In this document: positions 19,345-27,933 of the stretch, in pieces
How the letters are laid out: every line of letters starts with the position of its first letter
How positions within the stretch are numbered: the first letter of the stretch is position 1
Source: Mesorhizobium loti
Lineage (GTDB): Bacteria > Pseudomonadota > Alphaproteobacteria > Rhizobiales > Rhizobiaceae
Assembly (NCBI RefSeq): GCF_001510895.1
Contig: NZ_LPWA01000111.1
Coordinates: forward strand, 1 to 64,000
Length of the DNA: 64,000 bases
Reading direction: 5' to 3'
Translations under genes and position numbers: made by a program
The notes under the pieces: model-generated
Told to the model about the DNA's origin: nothing
The model's input: the letters and a program-made list of their open reading frames with translations, nothing else
Databases searched by the model: none

Positions 19345-20451
19345 ATGGGGGCAACTTTCAATTTGTCGGCGATCACGGCTGCTTTGGTCGAGGCGGCGGT
19401 CGATCCACTGCGTTGGAACGCCGCAATGGAAGTGGCTGCGCGGGAGACCGGGAGCGCCGGGGCGTTGCTTTTCGACATGAGGGGCCACCTGCCAGCGGTG
19501 CCGCGTAATGCGGCAATGGAACATGCCTTCGAGGCGTATGTGCGCGATGGCTGGATAGCCAAGGACGAGAGATACCGCCTTGCGCCTTTTCTAGATCGGC
19601 GAGGCGTCACGACGGACTTCGACCTTCTGACCGCTGAAGAGATTGGCAGGCACCCGTTCTATCAGGACTTTCTCAAGCCGCTGGACCTTCATGGATACGC
19701 GGCCGTAAAAATTGCCGCCGGGAACTCCTTCTGGGCACTGTCGCTCCAGAGATCTGCCCGGCAGGGACAGTTTCTGCCTGACGAACTCCGCGAGCTTGCG
19801 CGGTTCTCCGCTCATCTGGGATCGGTTGCCGCGATGGCGCGGGCACTTGGATAAGCGCGAGCTGAAGCAGCGGCAGATGCCCTCGACGCAGTCGACACGG
19901 CGATAGTGATGCTGGACAAGGACGGCAAAGTAATCCGGGTGAACCGGACCGCCGAAAGTCTCCTCGGCCGAGATCTCCAGGTCACCGGCGGACGGTTGGT
20001 CTCGACAGACCGGATAGCCACCGATGCGCTTTATAGATCACTGCGCCAGCTCCTCTGCGTAGCGGATTCGGCCGCATCCATGCCACCGTCGCGCTTGCCT
20101 CGGGCCACGGGGCATCCATTGCTGGCATATCCAATGCGCTTGGCGGCCGTCTCGCCCAACGCTCTTGCGCCTTGCCAGGCTGCCGTCGTGGTTCTTGACC
20201 CAGACATAAGGCCTTTGTCGCCCGAAGATGCTTTGCGGTGTTGCTTTGGCCTCACTTCGGCCGAGGCGAAGCTGGCCCGCAAGATCTCGACCGGTGAAGA
20301 TCTCAAAGCGGCCTCCAATAAACTGGCAATCTCCTACGAGACCGCACGCAACCATCTTAAGGCGATCTTTGCCAAGACCGACACTCATCGACAGCGGGAA
20401 CTGATTGCTCTGCTGGCAAGGGTCGCAAACGGACCGTTGGGTGCTCCATGA
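19345..20451 (+). pseudogene. LuxR-type regulator, first copy, interrupted by a stop codon
   Basis: The frame starts at ATG 19345 (GGGGGAACG upstream) and is aligned end to end with the intact copy at 20754. A TAA at 19852-19854 interrupts it where the intact copy has Phe (ALGFAR against ALG-stop-AR). The frame is otherwise unbroken to 20451, including the C-terminal HTH_LuxR (AISYETARNHLKAIFAKTDT). Either the gene makes two fragments (169 residues, and a part restarting at ATG 19906) or it is dead. Because only one codon is affected, loss looks recent or suppressible. Confidence 0.8.
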
Positions 20452-20461
20452 TCATAGATGC

Positions 20462-20490
20462 CAGGTCAGGGTTGCCCCCGCCCTGACCTG
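20462..20490 (+). terminator. hairpin after LuxR copy 1
   Basis: CAGGTCAGGG (20462-20471) pairs with CCCTGACCTG (20481-20490) across a 9-base loop, starting 11 bases after the stop codon. There is no T-run, so termination may be factor-assisted. An equivalent hairpin follows copy 2. Confidence 0.6.
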
Positions 20491-20753
20491 AATTTCCGCC
20501 GACGCGCGTGCTGCCGCGGACCTGACACCCGAAAGCTTCCATTTCATCCAGTCCGATTTCTGGGTCTGAACTGGCAACACAGGTGTCCACCTGTCGGACC
20601 TCCGACGAGAATACAGCGGGATTCCCAATGGGCTCGTTCGAAGTCATGGGCGCTACGCCCAATTGAGATACTTAGGCTCTTCGTTTCTCCGACTTGAAAA
20701 CCGGTAGCCGCCGTGCTCGATTGACATCCGTTCGTCACTCGGCGGGGAAAACG

Positions 20754-21860
20754 ATGGGGGCGGCTTTCGATTTGCAGGCGATCGGCGCTGCCTTTGCCGA
20801 GGCGGCAGTCGACCCGTCGCGATGGGATGCCGCAATGGAAGTCGCGGAAAAGGCCACGGGTAGCGTCGGAGCGCTGCTTTTCGATATCAACGGCCATCTG
20901 CCCCGCATTCCGCGCAGCCACAGGACGGCGCCCGCACATGACGCATACGTCAGCGACGGCTGGATGCACCGGGACGAGCGGTACCGCCTAGAGCCGTTCT
21001 TCATGCGGCGCGGGGTTGCCACGGACCTTGACCTATTCAAGCCCGGGGACATCGACAAACATCCATACTACCAGGAGTTCCTCGCTCCCTTCGGCCTCAG
21101 ATGGTGCGCGTTGGTGAAAGTGGCGGCGGGCGACGTCCTATGGTCGCTCTCTCTCCAGCGCTCGATAGACCAGGGCCCGTTCCCGGCCAACGAGCTTGCG
21201 GATCTGGCGGACCTCTCCACGCGTCTGGGATCGACGGGCGCGCTCGCTCGGGCTCTGGGCTTCGCGCGCGTCGATGCTGCGTCTGACGCTTTCGACGCCA
21301 GCGGAACAGCCGTCGTCATGATGGATCGGTGCGGGAAGGTCATCCGAACAAACGCCGCCGCCGAACGGCTGCTAGGGCCCGACCTCCAGGTTTCCAATTC
21401 CCGGCTGGTGTCAGCCCACAGGGATGCCAACGTGGCCATCCAGAAGGCAATCTGGGAACTCCTGCACGCCGTGGAACCAGCCTCGTCCACGCCGCCGGTG
21501 GCCCTGCCGCGTATCGGTCGACGTCCCTTGCTGGCATATCCAATGCGTTTGCCAGCCGTGTCGCCGAATGCTCTCGCGCCTTGCCAGGCGGCCGTCGTGC
21601 TGATCGATCCGGATGCCCGCCCGCGACCGCCTGAAGCCGTCCTGCGGTACTGTTTTGGCCTGACCGCATGCGAAGCGCGGCTCGCCCGCCATGTTTCGTC
21701 AGGCGAACCCCTGGAAGCGGCCGCGGATCAATTGGCGATCTCCTACGAGACCGCGCGCAACCATCTCAAGGCGATCTTTGCAAAGACCGACACCCATCGA
21801 CAGGCGGAACTGATTGCTCTGCTTGCAAGGATCGCAAGCGGACCGCCAGGTCACCCATGA
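20754..21860 (+). CDS. LuxR-type helix-turn-helix transcriptional regulator
   Basis: About 368 residues. The frame is open from 20694, but the ATG at 20754 matches the start of the upstream duplicate and follows GGGGAAAACG. The N-terminal ~190 residues have no autoinducer-binding signature that I recognise. A PAS-like stretch follows (TAVVMMDRCGKVIRTNAAAE, about 185-240). The C-terminal 65 residues are HTH_LuxR (CFGLTACEARLARHVSSGEP, then AISYETARNHLKAIFAKTDT). No receiver domain and no luxI gene are visible. Its closeness to three promoters sharing one palindrome makes it the leading candidate for the factor binding them. Confidence 0.85.
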   Translation: MGAAFDLQAIGAAFAEAAVDPSRWDAAMEVAEKATGSVGALLFDINGHLPRIPRSHRTAPAHDAYVSDGWMHRDERYRLEPFFMRRGVATDLDLFKPGDIDKHPYYQEFLAPFGLRWCALVKVAAGDVLWSLSLQRSIDQGPFPANELADLADLSTRLGSTGALARALGFARVDAASDAFDASGTAVVMMDRCGKVIRTNAAAERLLGPDLQVSNSRLVSAHRDANVAIQKAIWELLHAVEPASSTPPVALPRIGRRPLLAYPMRLPAVSPNALAPCQAAVVLIDPDARPRPPEAVLRYCFGLTACEARLARHVSSGEPLEAAADQLAISYETARNHLKAIFAKTDTHRQAELIALLARIASGPPGHP

Positions 21861-21869
21861 TTCCAGAAA

Positions 21870-21895
21870 CAGGTCAGGGCCTGCCTGACCTGTTT
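21870..21895 (+). terminator. hairpin terminator after LuxR copy 2
   Basis: CAGGTCAGG (21870-21878) and CCTGACCTG (21884-21892) form a 9-bp stem with a 5-base loop followed by TTT, ten bases after the stop codon. Confidence 0.7.
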
Positions 21896-21943
21896 GAAAA
21901 ATTCACACGACGCACCTCCGCGGTCGGACGCTCCGCGCACGCT

Positions 21944-22408
21944 TCACTCGCCACCCATCGCGGCGTATTTCTTCGAGACGAGATCTCCCTTCTTGTGTTG
22001 CTTAGCCGCGCCCGTCCAATAATCGTTCACCTTGTCCGGCTTGGACCCGTCATAATGGACCGTCCACATCGAGTACACTTTGTTCCCCGCGCGCCAATAT
22101 GCGTTGCAGTCGGTGTAGGTCTTGGGGTCGCCCTTCGACTTGTTATACATGCAATGCTCGTTGCCCTTGACGGTCCAGGTGCCCTTGAAGGTGCTCTTTG
22201 CCTTGGGCTTTCCGAATACACCCTTGGTGGTGCCGTTGGGGTCGTAGTAGACGTCTGACACGTTGTAGACGCCGGTCTTGCCACTGTAGATCAAGCGTAC
22301 TTCATCTGCCGAGAGCGGGGTCGCCCCCTTCGGCAGCTTGTCGGCCACCGCGGCAACCGTGGTTGCTCCGAAAATAAGTGCACTGATGGAAACTGACAGG
22401 AAATGCAT
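21944..22408 (-). CDS. small secreted DUF995-like protein (1)
   Basis: The 154-residue product has a signal peptide (MHFLSVSISALIFGATTVAAVA, cleavage near residue 22) and a mature domain starting LPKGATPLSADEVRLIYSGK. That opening and the later FKGTWTVKGNEHCMYNKSKG with a CNAYWRAG pair of Cys/Trp positions match the rhizobial DUF995-like family. Function is unknown; it is presumably periplasmic or extracellular. GGAGGAG lies 4 bases before the ATG. Its promoter carries the 20-bp palindrome at 22517-22536. The second copy at 22976 shares about 30% of positions by eye. Confidence 0.75.
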   Translation of the reverse strand: MHFLSVSISALIFGATTVAAVADKLPKGATPLSADEVRLIYSGKTGVYNVSDVYYDPNGTTKGVFGKPKAKSTFKGTWTVKGNEHCMYNKSKGDPKTYTDCNAYWRAGNKVYSMWTVHYDGSKPDKVNDYWTGAAKQHKKGDLVSKKYAAMGGE

Positions 22409-22516
22409 CTCACTCCTCCGTGGTCTTACTGCACCATGCTCCTGGTTGAATGACCACCCGCTTGAAGTTCCCTCGCAAGGTGACGAAGGAACTATGCTGT
22501 GACTGTGTGAGGGGCG

Positions 22517-22536
22517 CCTGACCCGTTTGGGTCAGG
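22517..22536 (-). promoter_or_regulatory. 20-bp palindromic operator candidate, site 2
   Basis: On the minus strand CCTGACCCAAACGGGTCAGG lies 108 bases before the DUF995-like gene 1 ATG. It shares the TGACCCAAA(T/C)GGG(T/C)CA core with sites 1 and 3. CATAGT, about 20 bases downstream, could be the -10. Confidence 0.7.
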
Positions 22537-22654
22537 TACGTCACCCGGGATAGGCAACGCTCATTGAGAAGCCTCCGCTACCGATCCTGCTTCCTCGCGG
22601 CCGCGGACTAGGGATTGGCTCGCTTACGGTTCCTTGGGATTGGCGTGAAGCATC

Positions 22655-22863
22655 TCACGCCTGCTGTGCAGGTCGGTATGGTGAACCCTTCCGGGTCGAA
22701 GGCCTCACCATATCGTTCAGCAGCCTCGAGAACCCATTGCCTCTCTCTGCGTGAGGCCCTGAAAAACGTAGCCGTCGAACTCGGCCACGTCCTCTCGCAC
22801 AGCATCCCAAACCAGCCATTCTCCGTTGGGGTCGCAAAGCGGCTTGTAAGGGCCCCCGCCCAT
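22655..22863 (-). pseudogene. small hypothetical protein with a frameshift
   Basis: From the ATG at 22863 the frame reads MGGGPYKPLCDPNGEWLVWD then AVREDVAEFDGYVFQGLTQR and EAMG, and stops at 22717 after 48 residues. In the next frame the sequence continues FSRLLNDMVRPSTRK to 22655. The sequence is strongly protein-like up to the switch near 22732, so one base appears to be missing. No function is known. If real, the product is the 48-residue truncated form. Confidence 0.5.
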
Positions 22864-22975
22864 TAGGATTACTGTTCCGATCTTAACCTCCCTGACGCAC
22901 CTGCGCGTATGCGACCTCTGGATCCCAACCCTGCAAAGACCAATCGAACGACATTGTGGCGGGGCCTCGCCAAGC

Positions 22976-23449
22976 CTACTTCAGCTTCCTTTTGAGGGCT
23001 TCAATCTCCTTTGAGATCGAATCTCCAACCTTGAGATTCGGCTTGTAGGCGGTGTAGTCGCCACCCTTGGTTATCTCGGCACGATAAAGCTTCTTTGGGT
23101 TCTTCGTGTCTCGGGCCCAAAGCTGGCAGTCGCCGGACGTAGATTCGCCCCAGGAACCCTTCCATTTGTTGGAAACACACAACTTGCCATCGCTGGCCGT
23201 CCAGGTGCCCACGGCATAGGAAGGACCATTCCCGGTGTAGCCCAGCATCTTGCCGTCGGTCCCGAGAAACCACGATATGTTTACGGTTTTCCCGTTCGCT
23301 GCCTTCTCTTTGAATGTGTAAGTCCTTCCTCCAAACATCGAAGAGATATCGGCACTCGTTACAGGCGCAGCGCCTTTTGGCATCGTTTCGGAAAGAGCAG
23401 GAATGGTGGTGAGGCCTACGATCAGAATGGATAAGGTCAAGGCTTTCAT
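22976..23449 (-). CDS. small secreted DUF995-like protein (2)
   Basis: The 157-residue product from the ATG at 23449 (GGAGGA 7 bases upstream) has a signal peptide (MKALTLSILIVGLTTIPALS) and a mature start MPKGAAPVTSADISSMFGGR parallel to the neighbouring paralogue. The core VGTWTASDGKLCVSNKWKG followed by CQLWARD is the DUF995-like pattern with paired Cys. An open frame upstream to 23566 is non-coding by composition and contains the operator. It is probably coregulated with gene 1 and the large secreted protein. Confidence 0.75.
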   Translation of the reverse strand: MKALTLSILIVGLTTIPALSETMPKGAAPVTSADISSMFGGRTYTFKEKAANGKTVNISWFLGTDGKMLGYTGNGPSYAVGTWTASDGKLCVSNKWKGSWGESTSGDCQLWARDTKNPKKLYRAEITKGGDYTAYKPNLKVGDSISKEIEALKRKLK

Positions 23450-23547
23450 CGCAACGTCCTCCGTTGAGTGTGAGGACGACCCTGCCGCTGCGCTCGCGGA
23501 ACGCGTCGTTCCCGGGGTGCTGATTACCATGACCACTTGGGGACCCA

Positions 23548-23567
23548 CATGGCCCATTTGGGTCATG
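23548..23567 (-). promoter_or_regulatory. 20-bp palindromic operator candidate, site 3
   Basis: On the minus strand CATGACCCAAATGGGCCATG lies 98 bases before the DUF995-like gene 2 ATG. It differs from site 1 at two positions. The following bases (GTCATGGTAATCAGC) also align with those after site 1 (GTCATGATCATTAGC), so the -10 region is shared too. Confidence 0.7.
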
Positions 23568-23574
23568 TAGGCGC

Positions 23575-23916
23575 GCGAGGAGGCTGTCGAAGCCCTGGAG
23601 CGCGCGACGGCCCTTGGCCCATCATATGCTTTCGGGCACTATGCGCGAGCCTTCATCGAAGCCTTCTCGGGGAATGCAAGGATAGGCATCGAAGCAAGTG
23701 ATCGAGCGAGGGAACTGTCACCGTTTGACCCGTTCCTCACTGCCAACCAGGCTTTCCCGCGCCCTTGCCCTGCTGCGGCTCCGGAAAGCCGAGGAGGCCG
23801 CGGCATGGGCCATGCGGGCCATACGCCACCCCAACGCTCACGCCTACATGAGGCGAATAGCAGCCTTATCGCTGGCTGCCATAGGGCGGATCGATGAGGC
23901 GAAGCTGCTAGCATAG
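23575..23916 (+). pseudogene. TPR C-terminal remnant of an adenylate-cyclase-type protein
   Basis: One frame reads EAVEALERATALGPSYAFGH then YARAFIEAFSGNARIGIEAS and ELSPFDPFLTANQ. After a frame change near 23755 it continues SRALALLRLRKAEEAAAWAM and ends at 23916. This is tetratricopeptide sequence like the C-terminus of rhizobial class III cyclase/TPR proteins. The catalytic part is missing and the frame is broken. Confidence 0.6.
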
Positions 23917-24365
23917 CAGGTCAACAGCGAAAAGTCCGAAAAACGGCAACGAGTTGTTCATTCGGGCAAACAGGATGCCACCTGGGGACGAGAAGTTGCT
24001 GCGCGACCTGAGTCGGCAAAGCGGCTTGCTCTAAGCGCCGTCAGGCGGGTCGACGAGCAGTGGCGCTCGGATTCATCAGGCGATCCGGCTCCAACGTGAA
24101 GATAACGCTTAGGACCCACCAGGGATCAACCAGCCCGGCCATGTGCGGAGCACGCATCCTCCCTTGAGCGTGGTGGAGAAGCCGTCGGGCAGGTCGCAGC
24201 GCGATTTCGGTGGCTGCTGCCCTCGTCACAGAGCCGTCATACCGCTCCCGGAAATTAATCTAGGGCCAACGTGTGCGCGGCAGCCTCGGTCATCACACAG
24301 GGCATCGGACCGGGCCACCTAAAAACTTGAACGAATCATTCGTTGGCTTATCATCTTCGCTGCAA
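23917..24365. other. 449-base region without a recognisable gene
   Basis: Only short Arg/Pro-rich frames are present on both strands. I see no conserved protein segment, repeat or hairpin of note. Confidence 0.4.
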
Positions 24366-24820
24366 ATGAAAGCAAAAAACGCAAAAAAAGATTACCCGAA
24401 AGGGGCAGCTCCTGAACCAGGTTGGAGCACTTCCCTATCGTCGAGGAGATGCCCATTCGATCGAGCTCCTCCTCTTGACCTCAAGAGGGACACAGCGGTT
24501 CGTAATTCCGAAGGGCTGGCGGATGAGGGGAAAAAGCGATCGGCAGGCTGCCGCGATCGAGGCCAAGCAGGAGGCGGGCGTCACGGGACAGGTTGAGCCG
24601 AGGAGTCTATCAATACTGGAAGCGTTTGAAGAACGCCTTCGTCCCGATCGAGGTAACTGTCTATGCCCTTGAGGTCGATGCCGAGCTGACCAACTGGAAA
24701 GAACGAGGTCAGCGTCAGAGAACGTGGCTGACCAGTCAGCTGGCCGCCAGCCTGGTCGACGAACCCGAACTTGCTTCCTTGCTAGCCAGCTTTCAACCTG
24801 TCGATCAAACAGCAGGGTAG
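24366..24820 (+). pseudogene. NUDIX hydrolase, frameshifted
   Basis: The pieces QVGALPYRRGDAHSIELLLL, TSRGTQRFVIPKGWRMRGKS and AAAIEAKQEAGVTGQ lie in one frame. YQYWKRLKNAFVPIEVTVYA and the C-terminus to 24820 lie in the next, with the switch near 24600. The Nudix box is degenerate (usual REAxEEAG reads IEAKQEAG). An ATG at 24366 followed by two A-runs is out of frame with the first piece, so a second indel may lie there. NUDIX enzymes cleave nucleoside diphosphates linked to a moiety X. Probably non-functional as read. Confidence 0.65.
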
Positions 24821-25022
24821 TCCAGCAGCGTAAAGTTTGCGTTCGTAGAATTAAGGCGCAGCATTCAAATAACTAGGGCGGGTCAAGCCCTCCATGCGTT
24901 GGGGCGGCCTTAGCGGTTTGGCCAGTAGGAAGAACAATCCACTGGCCCAACATCAGAATGTTGCATTGATATTAGCAAACAGGCAAATTGGTACTTGCCG
25001 GGGGCTACCCAGTCCTGGCAAG

Positions 25023-25069
25023 GCCCGGCTGCCCACCTCCCCGAAAGAGTAAAGCAGCCGGGCCGCTTT
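25023..25069 (+). terminator. strong rho-independent terminator
   Basis: GCCCGGCTGC (25023-25032) pairs perfectly with GCAGCCGGGC (25054-25063), followed by CGCTTTTT. The T-run is on the plus strand, so it would end plus-strand transcription coming from the NUDIX region before it meets the convergent EamA gene. Confidence 0.8.
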
Positions 25070-25094
25070 TTGCGACGGTCCTGACTGTCTAAAG

Positions 25095-26015
25095 TCAAAG
25101 ACGCTCGTGAGGAAGCGCTTCCGTCCTGGGAGCAGGATTGTCTGGTTCCCGCCTCAGGACAGCCATGGCCGCACCCACGATCAGGGCCGCGCCCAACCAT
25201 TGCAGCAGCGTGAGACGTTCGCCAAGAAAGACGAACGAACCCGTCAGCCCGAACACGGGGATGAGATTGAAGAAGCTGCCCGCAACGCTGGCAAGCATCG
25301 ACCGGAGCGCGCGCAGATAGAGCCAATAGGCGAGCGCATGGTAGAGCAGTCCCGAAAGGATGACTGTAGCGATATCGCGAAGAGGAACGTCGGCAATGCT
25401 CGGCGGATCTATCGAGCGCAGTTCAAGAGGCCAGATCGCCAGCATCCATCCAAGCGCCACACTCTGCTGCACGGCAACCGTGAAAAGCGGATCTGCGATC
25501 AGATTGCGCGCCAGGATGGTGTAGACCGCGCAGCACAGCACCCCTGCCAAGATCAGAGCTGAACCCGCATTCAGCATAGCGGCTGGACTACCGCTCGTGG
25601 GTCCGCCGACAAGCACGACGCCAAAGGTCGCGAGGGCCACGAGAAAGATGAGACGACGATCGATCCGTTCCTTGAGAAAGGCCCAGGCAAGGACGAGGGT
25701 GAGGATCGGTTCGAATGCCCAAAGCAAGGTGGTGACGCTGGCGGGGGTCTTGGCCAAGCCGAACATGGCGAGCGTGTAGGCCCATCCGGGATTCAAAAGG
25801 CCGAGCAGCCCGATGGACGGCAACATGCGGGCCGGTGGTATTTCTGGCCTTTTGAAAACGACAGCTAGCCAGAGAGCAAGGACGCTCGGCGCCAGTTGAA
25901 AGACCAGGATGGTGACTGGTGAAAACGACGAGAGGAGCGTCTTGCTGAGGATCGCACCAAGCGCCCAACACAGGCATGCCACTACGATCGCTGTACGCGA
26001 CGAAAGCGAGAGCAT
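25095..26015 (-). CDS. EamA/DMT-family transporter
   Basis: About 306 residues with ten membrane helices in two EamA repeats (about 1-140 and 150-285). Typical landmarks are ALGAILSKTLLSSFSPVTIL near the start, EPILTLVLAWAFLKERIDRR at the end of repeat 1 and LIPVFGLTGSFVFLGERLTL in repeat 2. DMT members export amino acids, nucleobases or other metabolites; the substrate is unknown. The ATG at 26015 is preceded by TGGAG and matches the hydrophobic start MLSLSSRTAIVVACLCWALG. The frame extends to 26060 without support. Confidence 0.85.
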   Translation of the reverse strand: MLSLSSRTAIVVACLCWALGAILSKTLLSSFSPVTILVFQLAPSVLALWLAVVFKRPEIPPARMLPSIGLLGLLNPGWAYTLAMFGLAKTPASVTTLLWAFEPILTLVLAWAFLKERIDRRLIFLVALATFGVVLVGGPTSGSPAAMLNAGSALILAGVLCCAVYTILARNLIADPLFTVAVQQSVALGWMLAIWPLELRSIDPPSIADVPLRDIATVILSGLLYHALAYWLYLRALRSMLASVAGSFFNLIPVFGLTGSFVFLGERLTLLQWLGAALIVGAAMAVLRREPDNPAPRTEALPHERL

Positions 26016-26592
26016 GACAATCTCCAAAAAGGGTTCGAACGACAGCTGAAAGAGGCACAACGGCTAAGCGTCGTCGTCACACCGATCGTAAGAAGGCCTT
26101 CTTTGGGGACGTCTGCTCATTTCACCTTGAACGTCCGTTGCCGATTTGAACGGCAAATAGAATTTCTCTCAATGGTCTTGACCGTTTCCTATATCATGTC
26201 GTCCCGTGCACGGCAAAAAGCGGGGTGCTGCCGCCGCAATGGTCATCTTCTATCGAACGTTCGTGAGATGATCGCTGCCAATTTGGTGGCTAGTCGTCGG
26301 GGAGCTCTCGATGAGTTGACATGCCGGCGACATCAAAGCGCAGCATGTCAACTCATCGAGGTTCTCACTGGCGGCTACGGCGCACTGGAGACAATCGGCC
26401 GCACGAAGTCGACAAGCTGCGGTAGCTTAGTTTCTCCGTCGCCCCGCTTGCCGGGCCGGGTATTGGCAAGGTCCAGCGCCTGCGTGCGGATAGTAACCAC
26501 TCGTTCACTATATTAGGCCAATCTGATTGAAGGCACTCCCCTCGTGCCTACCGTAGCCAAGCGCCGAGATCTTGCCCGGCGCGCCCCGCCTA
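26016..26592. other. region without a gene, containing a long inverted repeat
   Basis: The plus-strand frame at 26103-26516 has no protein-like features. The notable structure is the inverted repeat at 26307-26360. The IS630 element inserts at the right end of this region. Confidence 0.45.
26307..26360. repeat. perfect 18-bp inverted repeat
   Basis: CTCGATGAGTTGACATGC (26307-26324) and GCATGTCAACTCATCGAG (26343-26360) are exact reverse complements with an 18-base spacer. The arms are long for an ordinary operator and there is no T-run. It could be a cruciform, a recombinase site or the ends of a tiny deleted element. Confidence 0.7.
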
Positions 26593-27643
26593 GAGCGTCG
26601 GACGTTCAGATTGAATCGCGATGGATTCCGCTGATGTTGGGTTTGTGATTCACTTCGTTATGGAGGTGATTTGCCATGCCCAAGCCCTATTCGCTCGATT
26701 TGCGTGAACGCGTGGTGCGGTTTGTCGAGGCTGGCCACTCCCGGCGAGTGGCGGCAGCACATTTTGGGGTGTCGGTTTCGTTCGTCGTGATCCTGATGAG
26801 GAACTATCGAAAGACCGAGAGCCTTGCGCCCAAGGCCAGCGGTGGCCGCCGCCATTCCAAGCTCGACCCGCATCGTGCGTTCCTGCTTGGCCGCGTGGCC
26901 GAGAAGGATGACATCACCATGCCGGAGCTTGCCGCCGAACTGGCCGCTGCTGTAGGCGTCCAGGTCGCTCCTGCCTCGATCTCGCGCTGGCTCATCAGGA
27001 ACGGCTATCGCTTCAAAAAAAACGCTGCTGGCCAGCGAGCAAGATCGCCCCGACATCAGCAAGGCGCGGCAGGAGTGGCAGGCCAGGCGTCAGCCGCGGA
27101 TGCGGCTTGAGCCGCACCGGCTGGTGTTCATCGACGAAACCGGAACCACTACCAAGATGACACGCCTGCGCGGCCGCTGCCTGAAGGGCCAACGGCTGCG
27201 CTCGAAGGCACCGTTCGGACATTGGAAGACGCAGACCTTCATCGCCGGGCTGCGCTGTCATGGGCTCACCGCCCCTTTCGTTATCGACACGCCGATGAAC
27301 CGGCGCATCTTCGAAACCTACGTCGAAACGCAGCTCGCTCCCACGCTGGCAAAGGGCGATGTGGTCATCCTCGACAATCTCGCTGCCCACAAGAGCCCGG
27401 CCGCCGAGGCAGCGATCCGGGCCAGAGGTGCATGGCTGCTCTTCCTGCCGCCTTACAGCCCAGATCTCAACCCGATCGAAATGGCTTTCGCCAAGCTCAA
27501 GGCGCACCTGCGCGCAAAGGCCATCAGAACCATCGACGCCCTGTGGCAGGCCACTGGCGATATCTGCAATCTCTTCTCGCCAACAGAATGCAGAAATTAC
27601 TTCACTGCCGCAGGATATGGACTCACATGAAAGTCCGACGCTC
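26593..27643 (+). mobile_element. IS630-family insertion sequence, 1051 bp
   Basis: The ends match as terminal inverted repeats: GAGCGTCGGACGTTCA on the left, and on the right the reverse complement gives GAGCGTCGGACTTTCA. The element is flanked on both sides by TA (26591-26592, 27644-27645), the target duplication of the IS630/Tc1 superfamily. It encodes a two-frame transposase and appears complete. Confidence 0.88.
26676..27630 (+). CDS. IS630-family transposase (two frames joined by frameshift)
   Basis: Frame 1 (26676-27110) carries the helix-turn-helix part: SLDLRERVVRFVEAGHSRRV, and SISRWLIRNGYRFKK. At an A8 run (about 27016-27023) the reading must move to +1 to continue KKTLLASEQDRPDISKARQE and the DDE domain: HRLVFIDETG (first Asp), GDVVILDNLAAHKS (second Asp), LPPYSPDLNPIEMAFAKLK (catalytic Glu). 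The frame-2 ORF runs to 27630. Slippage at an A-run is the usual expression mode of this family, so the split does not mean decay. Confidence 0.85.
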
Positions 27644-27670
27644 TAAGCTGGCGGCCGACGTTTTTCATGT

Positions 27671-27886
27671 TCATTTCGTATGCGTCGGTCGCAGCTTGAC
27701 CACCAGGTGTTTCATTGAGAGGCGCTGCCTTGGCCTTAGTATCTGTAGCTGTTGGTGGTCATCCATCAAGGCGAGCAAGATGCGTCCCCCTGCCTTGAAA
27801 GCGCGCTCAGGCTTCTTCTCCGTATCGATGTGCAGAATTACCTTGGCCACCCGTGTGCCAGTCAGGATCCTGTAAGAGTTTACCAT
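27671..27886 (-). CDS. small hypothetical protein
   Basis: A 71-residue basic protein (MVNSYRILTGTRVAKVILHI at the start) with balanced composition and moderately GC-rich third positions. It is divergent from the GGDEF-EAL gene. No ribosome binding site or known domain is visible. Confidence 0.35.
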   Translation of the reverse strand: MVNSYRILTGTRVAKVILHIDTEKKPERAFKAGGRILLALMDDHQQLQILRPRQRLSMKHLVVKLRPTHTK

Positions 27887-27933
27887 TCTGACGGAGCTTT
27901 TATTTAGTACCTCGACGTAAGATTTCCCCTCAT

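Larger units (their letters stand above)
19106..21892 (+). repeat. tandem duplication (RTX-gene tail + LuxR gene), ~1.41 kb unit
   Basis: Copy 1 (about 19106-20490) and copy 2 (about 20514-21892) are offset by about 1408 bases. Each starts with the last ~60 bases of the large secreted-protein gene (encoding AADLTPESFHFIQSDFW), continues through a similar spacer and a LuxR-type regulator gene, and ends in a CAGGTCAGG...CCTGACCTG hairpin. In copy 2 the secreted-protein tail is an orphan at 20510-20570. The copies have diverged, so the event is not recent. Confidence 0.85.

Noticed and set aside
26103..26516. 137-residue plus-strand frame before the IS630 element
   Set aside because: No ribosome binding site, no domain, and it runs through the perfect inverted repeat.
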